Positions 47,106 to 57,256 of a stretch of 64,000 bases of DNA are shown piece by piece. The position numbers were made by a program, and so were the translations under genes. Position 1 is the stretch's first letter. The number at the start of each line of letters is the position of its first letter. Source of the DNA: Legionellaceae bacterium (lineage in GTDB: Bacteria > Pseudomonadota > Gammaproteobacteria > Legionellales > Legionellaceae); the NCBI GenBank assembly GCA_029210085.1, contig JARGPP010000003.1:32333-96332 (forward strand), written 5' to 3'. Below the pieces are notes generated by a model that was not told the DNA's origin, made no database searches, and saw only the letters and a list, made by a program, of their open reading frames with translations.

Positions 47106-49673
47106 ATGCGGCAAATTATCATTAAATTTGGTGGAACCAGCGTTTCTTCTAGAGAAACCTGGGAGCATATTCAAACCATCACTGAAAATCATATCAAACA
47201 GGGTGTGCAACCTATTATTGTTTGCTCAGCATACTCGCAAGCATCCAATAAACTCGATCAAATGACCGATGCTGCCTTACTCGATAAACATCATCATTTA
47301 CACGCTGAGCTCATACAAGCTTATACAACACTGGCCAAAGAACTCGGTGTTGACCCTAAACACATCGAATCTGATTTTACTCAGCTCAAGCAGTGGCTTA
47401 CCGGCATCGCACTACTTAATGAAGCACCGGCTAAAACACGCGCACAAATCTTAAGTTTGGGCGAACTCATGCTGACGCGACTTGGACATATTTTTTTAGA
47501 ACAGAACAGCATCAGTTGCGCCTGGTTTGATGCCAGAGAAGCCCTTCAAACAACGCCTGTTGTTGGTGGCGATAACGTTAATTATTTAAATGCTTTTTGT
47601 GCTGGAAACAAAAACGCAAATCTTGCCTACCAATTAGCAAACTGTGGTAAATCAGCGATTATTACACAAGGCTTTATTGCATCGAACGAAACCGGTGAAA
47701 CCGTTCTTTTAGGCCGTGGTGGCTCAGATACTTCAGCAGCCCTTCTTGCGGCAACCCTTAACGCTGATGCCTGTGAAATTTGGACCGATGTACCCGGAAT
47801 TTATACGGCAAACCCACACCAGATGCCACATGCCCGTCTTTTAAAGCAGCTAAACTATAATGAGGCTCAAGAAATTGCCTCAATGGGTGCTAAAGTACTT
47901 CATCCCCCATGTATTCCACCTGTTCGACGTGCAAATATCCCGCTGTTTGTTAAATATACCAAAATGCCTGAGCATTCCGGTACGCGCATTACACAAGACA
48001 GTGATCATACAGCACCTCCCATTAAGTCCATTCAAGTGAAACATAGCATCACGCTGATTTCGATTGATACACTCACCATGTGGCAACAAGTCGGGTTTTT
48101 ATCCGATATTTTTGTGGTCTTTAAACAACATGGCTTTTCGGTCGATTTACTGTCTTCATCCGAGTTTAACGTGACGTTATCACTCGATAGCAATGGACTT
48201 TTACGCCCCCGAAAAGCACTCGATGCATTACTCATCGACTTAAACCAGTTGGGACGTGCCAAAATCATTGAACCTTGTAGTGCTGTCAGCCTCGTGGGTC
48301 ATCATATTCGAACCGTTTTACCTCAACTAGGCCCCGCACTTGAGGTCTTTGAAGCCAAGCAAATTTATCTCATGTCGCTGGCCTCAAATGATTTAAATCT
48401 CACCTTTGTCGTTGATGAGTCTCAGGCCAACAAGCTCACCCAACAGTTGCACGCGTTGCTCATTGAAAATAACCCACAAAGCTTTTACTATTCTAAAAGC
48501 TTCCAAGAACAATTCGGAGCGCCTTCCAAAAGAACGGCTCCTTGGTGGGAAACAGCACAAAATACACTGCTGTCTATGGCTAAAGAGAAAGCGCCTTGTT
48601 ATATCTATCATGCTCCAACTGTTGCAAAGCAAGCGGAAAAACTCCTTCAGCTAAAAACTGTCGACCAATTGTTTTATGCCATCAAAGCCAACTCAAATGC
48701 GAACATTCTCAAAATATTAGAAGCTCAAAAAATAGGCTTTGAATGTGTTTCTATTCAAGAACTAAAACATATTTTAACACTTTTTCCTGACATTCAGCCC
48801 AATCGTATTTTGTTTACCCCAAACTTTGCACCCAAATCTGAATATGAATTTGCATTATCAATTGGCTGCCACATTACGATTGATAGTTTATATCCATTAG
48901 AACATTGGCCTGAACTCTTCTCGAACCACGATATTTTATTACGGATTGACCCAGGCTGTGGTGCGGGTCACCATAAATATGTGTGCACTGGCGGCAACGA
49001 GTCTAAATTTGGTATTCCCAAAGAAGCCATCGAGCAAGCAGCCCTACTCACAAAACAGCATCACATTCGAGTCGTTGGTTTACATGCTCACTCAGGAAGC
49101 GGCATTTTATCTCCAGATCTTTGGCAAGAAACCGCACGCATGCTGATTGACGAAGCAGAGCAATTTCCTGATGTGCGCGTAATTAACCTAGGAGGTGGTC
49201 TTGGTATTGTTGATAAACCCAGCCAACATCCACTCGACCTCAGTGCCTTTGATGCATCACTTAAAGCGGTTCAATCCCAAGACCCACGATTTTCTTTTTG
49301 GCTTGAACCCGGACGTTTTTTTGTGGCCGAAAGTGGGGTTATTCTTGCACATGTTACGCAATGTAAATCTAAAGGGCGTGTTCGTTTTATCGGCATTGAT
49401 ACAGGAATGAACTCGCTGATTAGGCCGATGCTCTACGGTGCCTATCATGAAATTGTTAATTTAAGTCGCCTAACCGAAGAAAAAACCGGCTTTGCACATA
49501 TTGTAGGTCCAATTTGCGAATCAGCCGATACCTTAGGTTATGATCGACTCTTACCTGAAACACATGAAGGAGATGTGATTTTAATTGCCAATACAGGTGC
49601 TTACGGATATTGTATGGGATCTTCCTACAACATGCGCCCACCGGCTGAAGAAGTGATACTCGATGCATGTTAA
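47106..49673 (+). CDS. lysAC: Bifunctional aspartate kinase / diaminopimelate decarboxylase
   Basis: Fusion of 855 residues carrying the first and last enzymes of lysine synthesis. The kinase half begins IIIKFGGTSVSSRETWEHIQ, with VLLGRGGSDTSAALLAATL (about 198-216) and ACT-type regulatory sequence to about residue 460. The decarboxylase half has the PLP lysine in LFYAIKANSNANILKILE (about 522-540), HAHSGSGI, INLGGGLGIVDK (about 696-707), RFFVAESGV and GPICESADTLGYDRL (about 803-817). Such LysA-LysC fusions occur in Legionella and xanthomonads. The stop overlaps the next gene's start by 7 bases. Confidence 0.93.
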   Translation: MRQIIIKFGGTSVSSRETWEHIQTITENHIKQGVQPIIVCSAYSQASNKLDQMTDAALLDKHHHLHAELIQAYTTLAKELGVDPKHIESDFTQLKQWLTGIALLNEAPAKTRAQILSLGELMLTRLGHIFLEQNSISCAWFDAREALQTTPVVGGDNVNYLNAFCAGNKNANLAYQLANCGKSAIITQGFIASNETGETVLLGRGGSDTSAALLAATLNADACEIWTDVPGIYTANPHQMPHARLLKQLNYNEAQEIASMGAKVLHPPCIPPVRRANIPLFVKYTKMPEHSGTRITQDSDHTAPPIKSIQVKHSITLISIDTLTMWQQVGFLSDIFVVFKQHGFSVDLLSSSEFNVTLSLDSNGLLRPRKALDALLIDLNQLGRAKIIEPCSAVSLVGHHIRTVLPQLGPALEVFEAKQIYLMSLASNDLNLTFVVDESQANKLTQQLHALLIENNPQSFYYSKSFQEQFGAPSKRTAPWWETAQNTLLSMAKEKAPCYIYHAPTVAKQAEKLLQLKTVDQLFYAIKANSNANILKILEAQKIGFECVSIQELKHILTLFPDIQPNRILFTPNFAPKSEYEFALSIGCHITIDSLYPLEHWPELFSNHDILLRIDPGCGAGHHKYVCTGGNESKFGIPKEAIEQAALLTKQHHIRVVGLHAHSGSGILSPDLWQETARMLIDEAEQFPDVRVINLGGGLGIVDKPSQHPLDLSAFDASLKAVQSQDPRFSFWLEPGRFFVAESGVILAHVTQCKSKGRVRFIGIDTGMNSLIRPMLYGAYHEIVNLSRLTEEKTGFAHIVGPICESADTLGYDRLLPETHEGDVILIANTGAYGYCMGSSYNMRPPAEEVILDAC

Positions 49674-52600
49674 GCGACGATCATGCACGCATTCAAGCGA
49701 TTGACCCGAGCCTATCTGCAATTGTACAAGCGCCTGCAGGCTCGGGTAAAACTGAGATATTAACCCAACGCTTTTTAAAATTACTTCTTACTGTCGATGC
49801 ACCAGAACAAGTGGTTGCATTAACTTTTACACGCAAAGCCGCACATGAAATGCAAGCTCGCATTTTAAGTACCTTCCAGAAAAATCAAGCGGTACTTGCG
49901 CGTGATAAAGCGCTCGATTGGCAACTGCTTAAAAACCCTAACCGGCTCCGAGTCACAACGCTCGACTCATTGTGTCAAAGCTTAACACAAGCAATGCCAG
50001 TGCATGATAAACATGTTCCCTATGCAACCGTCACAGATACACCCAGTAAATTGTATTGGAAAGCTGCGCGGTCCTGCATTCATCATGCCATCAGCTCGCC
50101 TGATTACCAAGAAGCTATCACCGTACTGCTCGAACATCTCGATAATCGTACTGATATTTTACTGACTCTTTTTATCGATCAGCTCGCAAAACGCGACCAA
50201 TGGCTCACCCCTATCTATCAAGCACGCCTACAAGATAGAGCCCACTTAGAAGCAGCAATTCAACAGATTACACAACATGCCCTTCAACAGTTTAAAGCGG
50301 TTTTACCAAGCGAGCTCATTACTCCCTTAATCCAACTCTCATCCGAAGTGACGTGCCTTGACCCTAATCCAGACTCTCCGCGCAGTGCACTCAAATCTTG
50401 GCATACACTCGATACCTTTGAAAATAAACAAGCAACTGCGCTTGCTTCGCTTTTACTGACCACACAAAAAAAACTAAGAAAATCCTTTGATCACCATGTT
50501 GGTCTCAAGCGCGAAAACTGCCCTCCCGAACGCTATCGCATGTTAAAAGCCGAGAGCCAAACACTATTAGCCTCACTGAAGGAAACACCTGGTTTTTTAG
50601 AAGCACTTCTGCGTATACGCGCGCTTCCCGACCCCAACTATCCGAATCAACAGTGGAAGCCCTTACAAGCATTATTGACACTACTCCCTCTTTTAGCAGG
50701 GCACCTGCACTTAGTCTTTCAGGCTCAGCAAGCCACCGATTTTACAGGAATTACACATCAAGCGCTTGATGCACTCGGTCCTGAAGATAACCCAACTGAC
50801 TTAGCCTTATATCTTGATTACAATATACAACACCTTTTAGTGGATGAATTTCAAGATACCTCCATTCAGCAATTTGAGTTAATCACACGCCTCACACGCG
50901 GATTTGAACCTGATGACGGAAGAACACTTTTTGTGGTCGGTGATCCGATGCAATCTATTTATCGCTTTCGCGCAGCTGAAGTTGGGCTTTTTCTAAAAGC
51001 ACAGCAACAAGGCATTGGACATATTCAACTCAAACCCCTTTATCTTGATTCTAATTTTCGTTCTCATGCTGCATTGGTTCATTGGGCCAACCAGCAATTC
51101 TCTAGTATTTTTCCATGTACGGATGATCTCGAGTCAGGAGCTGTCTCATTTCATCCAGCAGTTGCAACCAAAGACTTAGAGCACACCTGCGACAATACAC
51201 ATATCAAAGCTTTCGAATGTGAACATGCACAACAAGAAGCTGAATCTATTGCTATGCTCTGTCAAAAACAACTTCAAGAACACCCCGAAGAAACCATTGC
51301 CATCTTGGTACGCTCACGCAGACAATTACCGGCCATTACTCAAGCACTCGACACACATCAACTTTCATACCAAGGCTTAGATACTGATTTGACCGCAAGT
51401 CTTACGCATGTCAAAGACATTTATTCTTTAATTCAGGCGCTGTTAATGCCAGCTCATCGACTTGCTTGGCTTTCTTTTCTACGAAGCCCCTGGTGCGGCT
51501 TATCACTAACTGACTTACATCACATTGCAAACCACAATCCAAATACCAGCATTATCACCGCACTCGCCGAACCAGACTGTATTCAACAGCTCAGTCAAAC
51601 AGGCCAGGTCCGCATGCGCTTTATCTATCCCATTTTAAAAAAAGCACTTGAAACACGTCATCAAACATCCTTGGTCACTTGGATAATTCATACCCTTAAA
51701 GCACTGCACCTAGAATTTATCTTAACCCCAAGTGAAATTTGCGATTTAGAACCTTTTTGGGATAAAATCGAACAGTTTGAGCAAGATGGACTGTTATCAG
51801 AACTTGCTTTGTTCGAACAAGAATTTCATCAGTTATACGCAAAAAAAACTGTCTCTGCGCCACTTCAACTCATGACCATTCATAAAGCTAAAGGACTTGA
51901 GTTTGATTCTGTTATTCTGCCGGGTTTAGGCCGACGTGCACCTGCACCCGATAAACCTTTATTACGTTGGCTGACCTTGCCTTCTGACGATGCAGAAGAC
52001 TTAATCTTAATCTCGCCTTTAAATGCAGCACATGACGACAACGCTCCTTTATATGATTATTTAGGAGAGCTCGATGCCGAAAAAAGTAAATATGAACAAC
52101 AACGCTTACTCTATGTTGCAGCAACACGTGCTAAAAAACGCTTATACTTATTTGATAGCACAACAAGTATCACACAAAATACATTCCGCCATCACTTAAA
52201 AAATTACCCCTTTCAGCCCATTGAAACACAACAACTGTCTGAAACAGCCCAAACAACACACCCACAGCGTAGCTATCTCCCTGAGATTTTTTATACGCAA
52301 ACAAAACAACCCACCGATCTCATGCCACTAAACCCACCTTCTGTTTTACCTGAATTGACCTCTGCACGTGCACTGGGCATTATTACCCATGAGTTACTTG
52401 AATGGATGTGTACGTATCATCCTCAAACTCTCGAAGAGATTCCATGGCAATTAAGCACAACAGCACTCCAAAAACTCGATCTCCCTCAATCTGAATTTAA
52501 ATTAGCACAACAACAAATTAAAACATGGATTACAGCTTTTTTTAATCACCCCAAAGGCCAATGGATTATCCAAAAACATTCCAAAGAACACAGTGAATAT

Positions 52601-52879
52601 GCTTTACTCGTTTATGAAAACAACCGTGTTAATACACGTGTGATTGACCGTTTGTTTGAATACAACGGCATTTACTGGATAATTGATTTTAAAACAGGGC
52701 AAAATACTCCCGAGCAACACGCAAAATATCAAACGCAACTCAACCATTACGCAAAATACATGTCAGAACACACCAAGCTGCCGATTCACTGCGGCTTATA
52801 TTACCTTGAAACAACAGATTGGATTGAGTGGACTTTTTCATCTCAATTCATCCAACAACATAAATTTGCTGTAACTTAA
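49667..52879 (+). CDS. AddA-type UvrD/Rep helicase with C-terminal nuclease (RecB/AddA-like)
   Basis: Helicase-nuclease of 1070 residues for double-strand-break processing. Motifs in order: Walker A AIVQAPAGSGKTEILTQRF (about 17-35), VVALTFTRKAAHEMQ (motif Ia), HLLVDEFQDTSIQQFELI (Walker B, about 386-403), VGDPMQSIYRFRAAEVGLF, MTIHKAKGLEFDSVILPGLG (motif V, about 737-756), LLYVAATRAKKRLYLF (motif VI), and a PD-(D/E)XK nuclease near the end, VIDRLFEYNGIYWIIDFKTG. An addB-type partner is usual directly upstream; here the gene instead overlaps lysAC by 7 bases and no addB is in the window. Confidence 0.88.
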   Translation: MLSDDHARIQAIDPSLSAIVQAPAGSGKTEILTQRFLKLLLTVDAPEQVVALTFTRKAAHEMQARILSTFQKNQAVLARDKALDWQLLKNPNRLRVTTLDSLCQSLTQAMPVHDKHVPYATVTDTPSKLYWKAARSCIHHAISSPDYQEAITVLLEHLDNRTDILLTLFIDQLAKRDQWLTPIYQARLQDRAHLEAAIQQITQHALQQFKAVLPSELITPLIQLSSEVTCLDPNPDSPRSALKSWHTLDTFENKQATALASLLLTTQKKLRKSFDHHVGLKRENCPPERYRMLKAESQTLLASLKETPGFLEALLRIRALPDPNYPNQQWKPLQALLTLLPLLAGHLHLVFQAQQATDFTGITHQALDALGPEDNPTDLALYLDYNIQHLLVDEFQDTSIQQFELITRLTRGFEPDDGRTLFVVGDPMQSIYRFRAAEVGLFLKAQQQGIGHIQLKPLYLDSNFRSHAALVHWANQQFSSIFPCTDDLESGAVSFHPAVATKDLEHTCDNTHIKAFECEHAQQEAESIAMLCQKQLQEHPEETIAILVRSRRQLPAITQALDTHQLSYQGLDTDLTASLTHVKDIYSLIQALLMPAHRLAWLSFLRSPWCGLSLTDLHHIANHNPNTSIITALAEPDCIQQLSQTGQVRMRFIYPILKKALETRHQTSLVTWIIHTLKALHLEFILTPSEICDLEPFWDKIEQFEQDGLLSELALFEQEFHQLYAKKTVSAPLQLMTIHKAKGLEFDSVILPGLGRRAPAPDKPLLRWLTLPSDDAEDLILISPLNAAHDDNAPLYDYLGELDAEKSKYEQQRLLYVAATRAKKRLYLFDSTTSITQNTFRHHLKNYPFQPIETQQLSETAQTTHPQRSYLPEIFYTQTKQPTDLMPLNPPSVLPELTSARALGIITHELLEWMCTYHPQTLEEIPWQLSTTALQKLDLPQSEFKLAQQQIKTWITAFFNHPKGQWIIQKHSKEHSEYALLVYENNRVNTRVIDRLFEYNGIYWIIDFKTGQNTPEQHAKYQTQLNHYAKYMSEHTKLPIHCGLYYLETTDWIEWTFSSQFIQQHKFAVT

Positions 52880-52910
52880 ATATATGCCACCCAATATATA
52901 GCCAAAAAAC

Positions 52911-52927
52911 CTTAATGATTCCTTAAT
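52911..52927 (+). promoter_or_regulatory. PmrA-type box upstream of the 1093-residue gene
   Basis: CTTAATGATTCCTTAAT is two identical CTTAAT half-sites with a 5-base spacer, the exact YTTAAK-N5-YTTAAK pattern of PmrA boxes. A TATAAT -10 hexamer follows at 52938-52943. In Legionella and Coxiella, PmrA controls many Dot/Icm effector genes (known biology). An AT-rich inverted repeat TAATCTAA / TTAGATTA flanks the -10 at 52926-52963. Confidence 0.65.
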
Positions 52928-52977
52928 AATCTAACAGTATAATAATTAAACTATTAGATTAGGAATGAGCACCTCTT

Positions 52978-55900
52978 ATGCCAACAAGTTACTCATATAA
53001 CCTACACAATCATGTGAAGATTTGGCTCAGTAATAAACCCAGCGTTTTTATGAACACTGAAAATCAGGTGCGTCTCATCGAGATGCGTGAAACAAACCCA
53101 TCAGATACAATTCACCTTGTTTATGACTCATCATTATTAAATACAACTGCCCTACAAGATTTAGAGCACTTTTGTAAAGAGCATCGCATCATAGCGATTG
53201 ATGCCAATAGTGAACCCTTTAAAGCAGCCCTTAAAACAAAAGAAGATAAGCAGTTATATGCATATTACCAAGATGAAATTCAACACTTACAAGAAGGCGG
53301 TAACCTAGCGGTTGCAAGTGATATCATTCGATGGATACCTCCTGTTTATAGCAAAGGAACTTATACTGATTTTGATGTACCAGTAGACACCCATAATATA
53401 CCCGCGCATGTTTCGGTAGAAGCGCCTTTATTACTCAATATTGGTAGCCTGCAAACTCAAGGAAAAGAAGTTATTCTCAGTAACAATGACTACATTGCCA
53501 TTGTCGACCCTGTTGCTGCGAAAAAAGACATCGAAAACATACAAAAAGGATTTATAGAAGTACTAGGCCGCTATAGTAACGATTTTATGGAGCGCACTGA
53601 AAAAGAATTTGGTGGAAGCAGTATCATTAATCGCTATATTGTTGATTCCATGAAAAGTCGCTCAGAGTCTATTTATATTGAACGTTCAAAATCTGCTTTT
53701 AATGATACAAACAGAACCTCTCGAGAACTCAGGCATCATGTGCATCAAATCATGACTAATCAAGATGCGTTTATTGCATTTAAGCAAAAAACAGTCACTA
53801 ATATCAAAGAAAAAGATACGCAAGAAGTCGTCGTCAAAAAATTAAGAGCTCAGCTGGCTAGTGAACTCAGTACCATGAAGTGGTTGTTCTTCAAAAAAGA
53901 ATACCATGACATTAAAACGGCAGTGACACAATTTGATGACAATCAGTTACTCGCATATCTCATGAAAAAAGAACGGACGCTTTATTTAAAATCCATTGTT
54001 GTTTGTACTACAGGCCCCATCGCTATTTCCAAATTTTTGTTTCATGGATACGTCGTTGATAGCAGCTATTTTTCCAGATATATTCAACAGTTTTCATTTA
54101 ATAATTATCGATTCAAAGACATATTTCAGTCTAAAAACTCGATTCCTATGCATGAAAGACCATTAGGTATGATGCGTTTTCTTGGCACACAAGACGGGGA
54201 ACTCAATGACTCTTCTTGGCTAGAATCGGGTGCAACCTTACAACAATCACGCACCCAAACACTCAATGATAGAAAAGTAACAATTAAAGATAACCTATCC
54301 AATAAGCTCACCTACAGTATCATTGACATTGAACAACATATCGAAAGGCTAAGAGCCGACTCACACGGCCTATTTTCTCAATACATCGGTCGAAATCATC
54401 GTGAAGCTAAAATCAAAGCACTTCATGATGCACTCAGTTGCTTTAAAGAAGATCCGGCTGAATTTAATACCACAGAATTTCGTCAAAAACGTGCTGCTTG
54501 GAATCCATCTCAAGTATATGCTGGATTACTATCAAGCCACACAAAAAAATTACTGGATACCTTAGAAGATATTCGCTATGAAGCCATTATTTTTGGTTTA
54601 ACTAAAGACAGAAAGCTAACATATAATGAACCACTTTATAAAACCCTTAAAAGCCAAAATTATAGGGATAACCACCCCAGTCAGTACAATATTAGCCTAG
54701 AGAAAGATAGCGGTTATGATACGCTAACGCGCACATATGCCAAGCAAACACTATGGCAACGTTTACTGTCTGTGGTTAAAAATATCCTCTCTATTCCTAC
54801 TTGGATTTTTTCATGTGTGTTCTCACGTTTAATCACACACATTGCATTAGACCCAACTCATACAAAATTACAAAAGCCGGTCCACCTCGTGTATCTATCA
54901 GACGATAAAGACGCCGAAGAAGTTGTTGTGATTAATTTAATACCCCATGATGCCAATAAAACATTCCATGACTATCTCTTAAAGTTTAATAACAGCATCA
55001 TGACACTTCCGTTCATGAAGACTGTCGCCAAAAGGCAGCTTTCTTTGCATCATCAAAAAGATAAGCAATATGTTGATCACATGTTGACTGAAATTGATGC
55101 GCTACTGAACGGTCAATCAACCATAAAACAATGTGAAAATAAAACTTTTTTAAAACATCAACTCTATTTCAAAGGCCTTGAAGGTCTTAGTTCAGAATTA
55201 AAAACTTACTTCTTTTCAGTCCTGAAAGAAAAACATGGGATTCACCCATTCAATCAAAACCGCGAACTTAATCTTGATTTTTTTACGTTAAAAACACCTG
55301 ACGGTGCAGTACTTGATTCGGTTGAAATATCCATCGACAAAGAAAAAGAAAAACCCATGCATGAGCGTAAATTTATTATTACCTGTTTACCTCAACAGCA
55401 AAACTATATCAATCGCATTAAAGACTGTCGTGAATCAGCACAAAAAATTGATGCCACTTTAATTGGTTTTAACTTTAGAGGAATTGACTATAGCCAAGGC
55501 ATGGTCTGGACCCAAAAAAATATGGTGGACGATGTCAAAGCACAAGCTGAACGTTTGCTCGCCTTGGGTGCAAAAGCAGAAAACATTGGCATAGAAGGCA
55601 CATGTATTGGTGGTGCAATTGCAACCCTTGCTGCAGCACAATTGCATGAACATGGATGTCATGTAAAACTTTACAATGAACGTTCATTTAGAACATTAGC
55701 GCGATTTTTATCGGGATATATACTCCCTGAAAAAAATAATTGGCTCAATCCTATCACGTATGCAAGATATCTTGTGGCAGGGTTAGTCCATGTTATTTTC
55801 ACACCTTTTTTAAAATTAACGGGATGGTTTATTGATGCAGCTGGCGCTTGGAATGAAATTCCTTTCTCTGACAAAGCTTATTCTGTCGTTCATCAAAAAG

Positions 55901-56259
55901 GGGATGTTACACAACAAATACCTGATGTCACAGATGGTATCGTTCATGATACATGGGCATCTATGGCATCACTTGTGAATGAAAATCGGGCCTGCGCGCA
56001 ACAGAAAAAAACGCATGGTGTAACACTCAATCCAGATGAAGAGGCTCTCCTAAGCTCTGATCCTGATGATGCTCATTTTACATCTGGAGCAGGAAAAAAA
56101 GAATTTGACTGTCCAGAAGTTGCAAAATTAAATGGAGAGTACCCGCACTTTTGTAAGCGAAATAATCTATTCAAAGTACATGGCACTAAAAAAGAAACAA
56201 TGCATGATTATATGGCTGAAAATTTTAAACACATGCTAAATACCTCCGCTGCTGGATAA
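52978..56259 (+). CDS. 1093-residue protein with C-terminal Cys-hydrolase-like domain, candidate Dot/Icm effector
   Basis: N-terminal two thirds are unrecognised, mostly charged and helical, with a hydrophobic stretch at about 595-620 (LLSVVKNILSIPTWIFSCVF). The C-terminal third resembles the SidB/SdbA-type hydrolase-like proteins: DATLIGFNFRGIDYSQG, nucleophile region IGIEGTCIGGAIATLAAAQL with Cys876 in place of the usual Ser, NERSFRTLARFL, then a hydrophobic section, QKGDVTQQIPD as acid candidate and GIVHDTWASM as His candidate. No signal peptide. The leading PmrA-type box supports a secreted effector. The ribosome-binding site is far (AGGA 12 bases upstream), so a downstream start such as M25 is possible. 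Confidence 0.7.
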   Translation: MPTSYSYNLHNHVKIWLSNKPSVFMNTENQVRLIEMRETNPSDTIHLVYDSSLLNTTALQDLEHFCKEHRIIAIDANSEPFKAALKTKEDKQLYAYYQDEIQHLQEGGNLAVASDIIRWIPPVYSKGTYTDFDVPVDTHNIPAHVSVEAPLLLNIGSLQTQGKEVILSNNDYIAIVDPVAAKKDIENIQKGFIEVLGRYSNDFMERTEKEFGGSSIINRYIVDSMKSRSESIYIERSKSAFNDTNRTSRELRHHVHQIMTNQDAFIAFKQKTVTNIKEKDTQEVVVKKLRAQLASELSTMKWLFFKKEYHDIKTAVTQFDDNQLLAYLMKKERTLYLKSIVVCTTGPIAISKFLFHGYVVDSSYFSRYIQQFSFNNYRFKDIFQSKNSIPMHERPLGMMRFLGTQDGELNDSSWLESGATLQQSRTQTLNDRKVTIKDNLSNKLTYSIIDIEQHIERLRADSHGLFSQYIGRNHREAKIKALHDALSCFKEDPAEFNTTEFRQKRAAWNPSQVYAGLLSSHTKKLLDTLEDIRYEAIIFGLTKDRKLTYNEPLYKTLKSQNYRDNHPSQYNISLEKDSGYDTLTRTYAKQTLWQRLLSVVKNILSIPTWIFSCVFSRLITHIALDPTHTKLQKPVHLVYLSDDKDAEEVVVINLIPHDANKTFHDYLLKFNNSIMTLPFMKTVAKRQLSLHHQKDKQYVDHMLTEIDALLNGQSTIKQCENKTFLKHQLYFKGLEGLSSELKTYFFSVLKEKHGIHPFNQNRELNLDFFTLKTPDGAVLDSVEISIDKEKEKPMHERKFIITCLPQQQNYINRIKDCRESAQKIDATLIGFNFRGIDYSQGMVWTQKNMVDDVKAQAERLLALGAKAENIGIEGTCIGGAIATLAAAQLHEHGCHVKLYNERSFRTLARFLSGYILPEKNNWLNPITYARYLVAGLVHVIFTPFLKLTGWFIDAAGAWNEIPFSDKAYSVVHQKGDVTQQIPDVTDGIVHDTWASMASLVNENRACAQQKKTHGVTLNPDEEALLSSDPDDAHFTSGAGKKEFDCPEVAKLNGEYPHFCKRNNLFKVHGTKKETMHDYMAENFKHMLNTSAAG

Positions 56260-56282
56260 AAAGCTATTTTTTAAAAAATAGG

Positions 56283-56315
56283 TTACAATGGACGCACTTT
56301 TTGAGTGCATTGTAA
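56283..56315. repeat. Hairpin just before mrp
   Basis: TTACAAT (56283-56289) pairs with ATTGTAA (56309-56315), and GCACT (56294-56298) with AGTGC (56304-56308), with a four-base bulge on the left arm. It ends 8 bases before the mrp ATG and hides the place of a ribosome-binding site, none of which is visible. Could be a terminator of the previous gene or a translational control element. Confidence 0.45.
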
Positions 56316-56323
56316 CTTAACTT

Positions 56324-57163
56324 ATGAATATAACTTCTCATATAACTCAGCTACCCGGAAAGCAATTAAGGGGTATCAAAAACACCATCGCAATTGGCTC
56401 AGGCAAAGGTGGCGTTGGAAAATCGACTGTTACCGTTAACCTTGCAGCAGCACTAACCCAAGCAGGCTTTAGAGTGGGTATCCTAGATGCTGATATCTAC
56501 GGCCCTAGTATTCCACAGCTTTTAGGACAAGTTACCGAGGTACAATGCGAGGGTGACAAATATCTGCCTATACAAGCCCATGGCATTCAAGCCATGTCTA
56601 TTGGTTATTTAACTGAAAAATCAATGCCGTTAATGTGGCGTGGCCCCATGCTTGCTAAATCAATGATTCAACTATTAGATGCCACCCAGTGGGACAACTT
56701 AGACTACTTGCTGATTGACTTACCGCCAGGTACAGGTGACATTCAGTTAAGTCTTGTCCAAAAAATACCGCTCACAGGTGCCATTATTGTGACAACGCCT
56801 CAAACCGTTGCAACAGCTGACGCAGAAAAAGCTTTACTCATGTTTCAAAAAACGAACATTCATGTCTTGGGTCTCATTGAAAATATGGCTGAACATGTAT
56901 GCGCTCAATGCGGACACCACAGCACTTTATTTGGAACAGGTGGCGCAGAAACACTTGCAAAAACACACCATTGTACTTTGCTGGGCCAATTACCCCTGCA
57001 CGCACAAATTCGAGAAGACTGTGATAATGGTCTCCCTTCCGCACTTAACACGAACTCAGCACTCTCACAAGCTTTTGCCCATATAGCAACACAAACACAT
57101 CTTGCTTTGAGTGTACGCCCTAAAAATTATGCCGATAAATTTCCGCCTATAGAAGTTGGCTAA
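56324..57163 (+). CDS. mrp: Mrp/NBP35-type iron-sulfur cluster carrier ATPase
   Basis: P-loop ATPase of 279 residues for delivering iron-sulfur clusters. The deviant Walker A motif is IAIGSGKGGVGKSTVTVNLA (about 22-41), followed by VGILDADIYGPSIPQLLG, WDNLDYLLIDLPPGTGDIQL (about 124-143) and the CxxC cluster ligand in AEHVCAQCGHHSTLFG (about 187-202). It lacks the N-terminal MIP18 domain found in longer Mrp proteins, as in ApbC of many gammaproteobacteria. The start has no visible ribosome-binding site because of the hairpin. Confidence 0.93.
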   Translation: MNITSHITQLPGKQLRGIKNTIAIGSGKGGVGKSTVTVNLAAALTQAGFRVGILDADIYGPSIPQLLGQVTEVQCEGDKYLPIQAHGIQAMSIGYLTEKSMPLMWRGPMLAKSMIQLLDATQWDNLDYLLIDLPPGTGDIQLSLVQKIPLTGAIIVTTPQTVATADAEKALLMFQKTNIHVLGLIENMAEHVCAQCGHHSTLFGTGGAETLAKTHHCTLLGQLPLHAQIREDCDNGLPSALNTNSALSQAFAHIATQTHLALSVRPKNYADKFPPIEVG

Positions 57164-57256
57164 ATTGATTATCTATATGATACAGCACTTGCTCTGAATG
57201 CTTTTTTTTATGCTATACCTTTAGGTAAGGTTTGCTTGGCAAGTGCTTAATCTATC

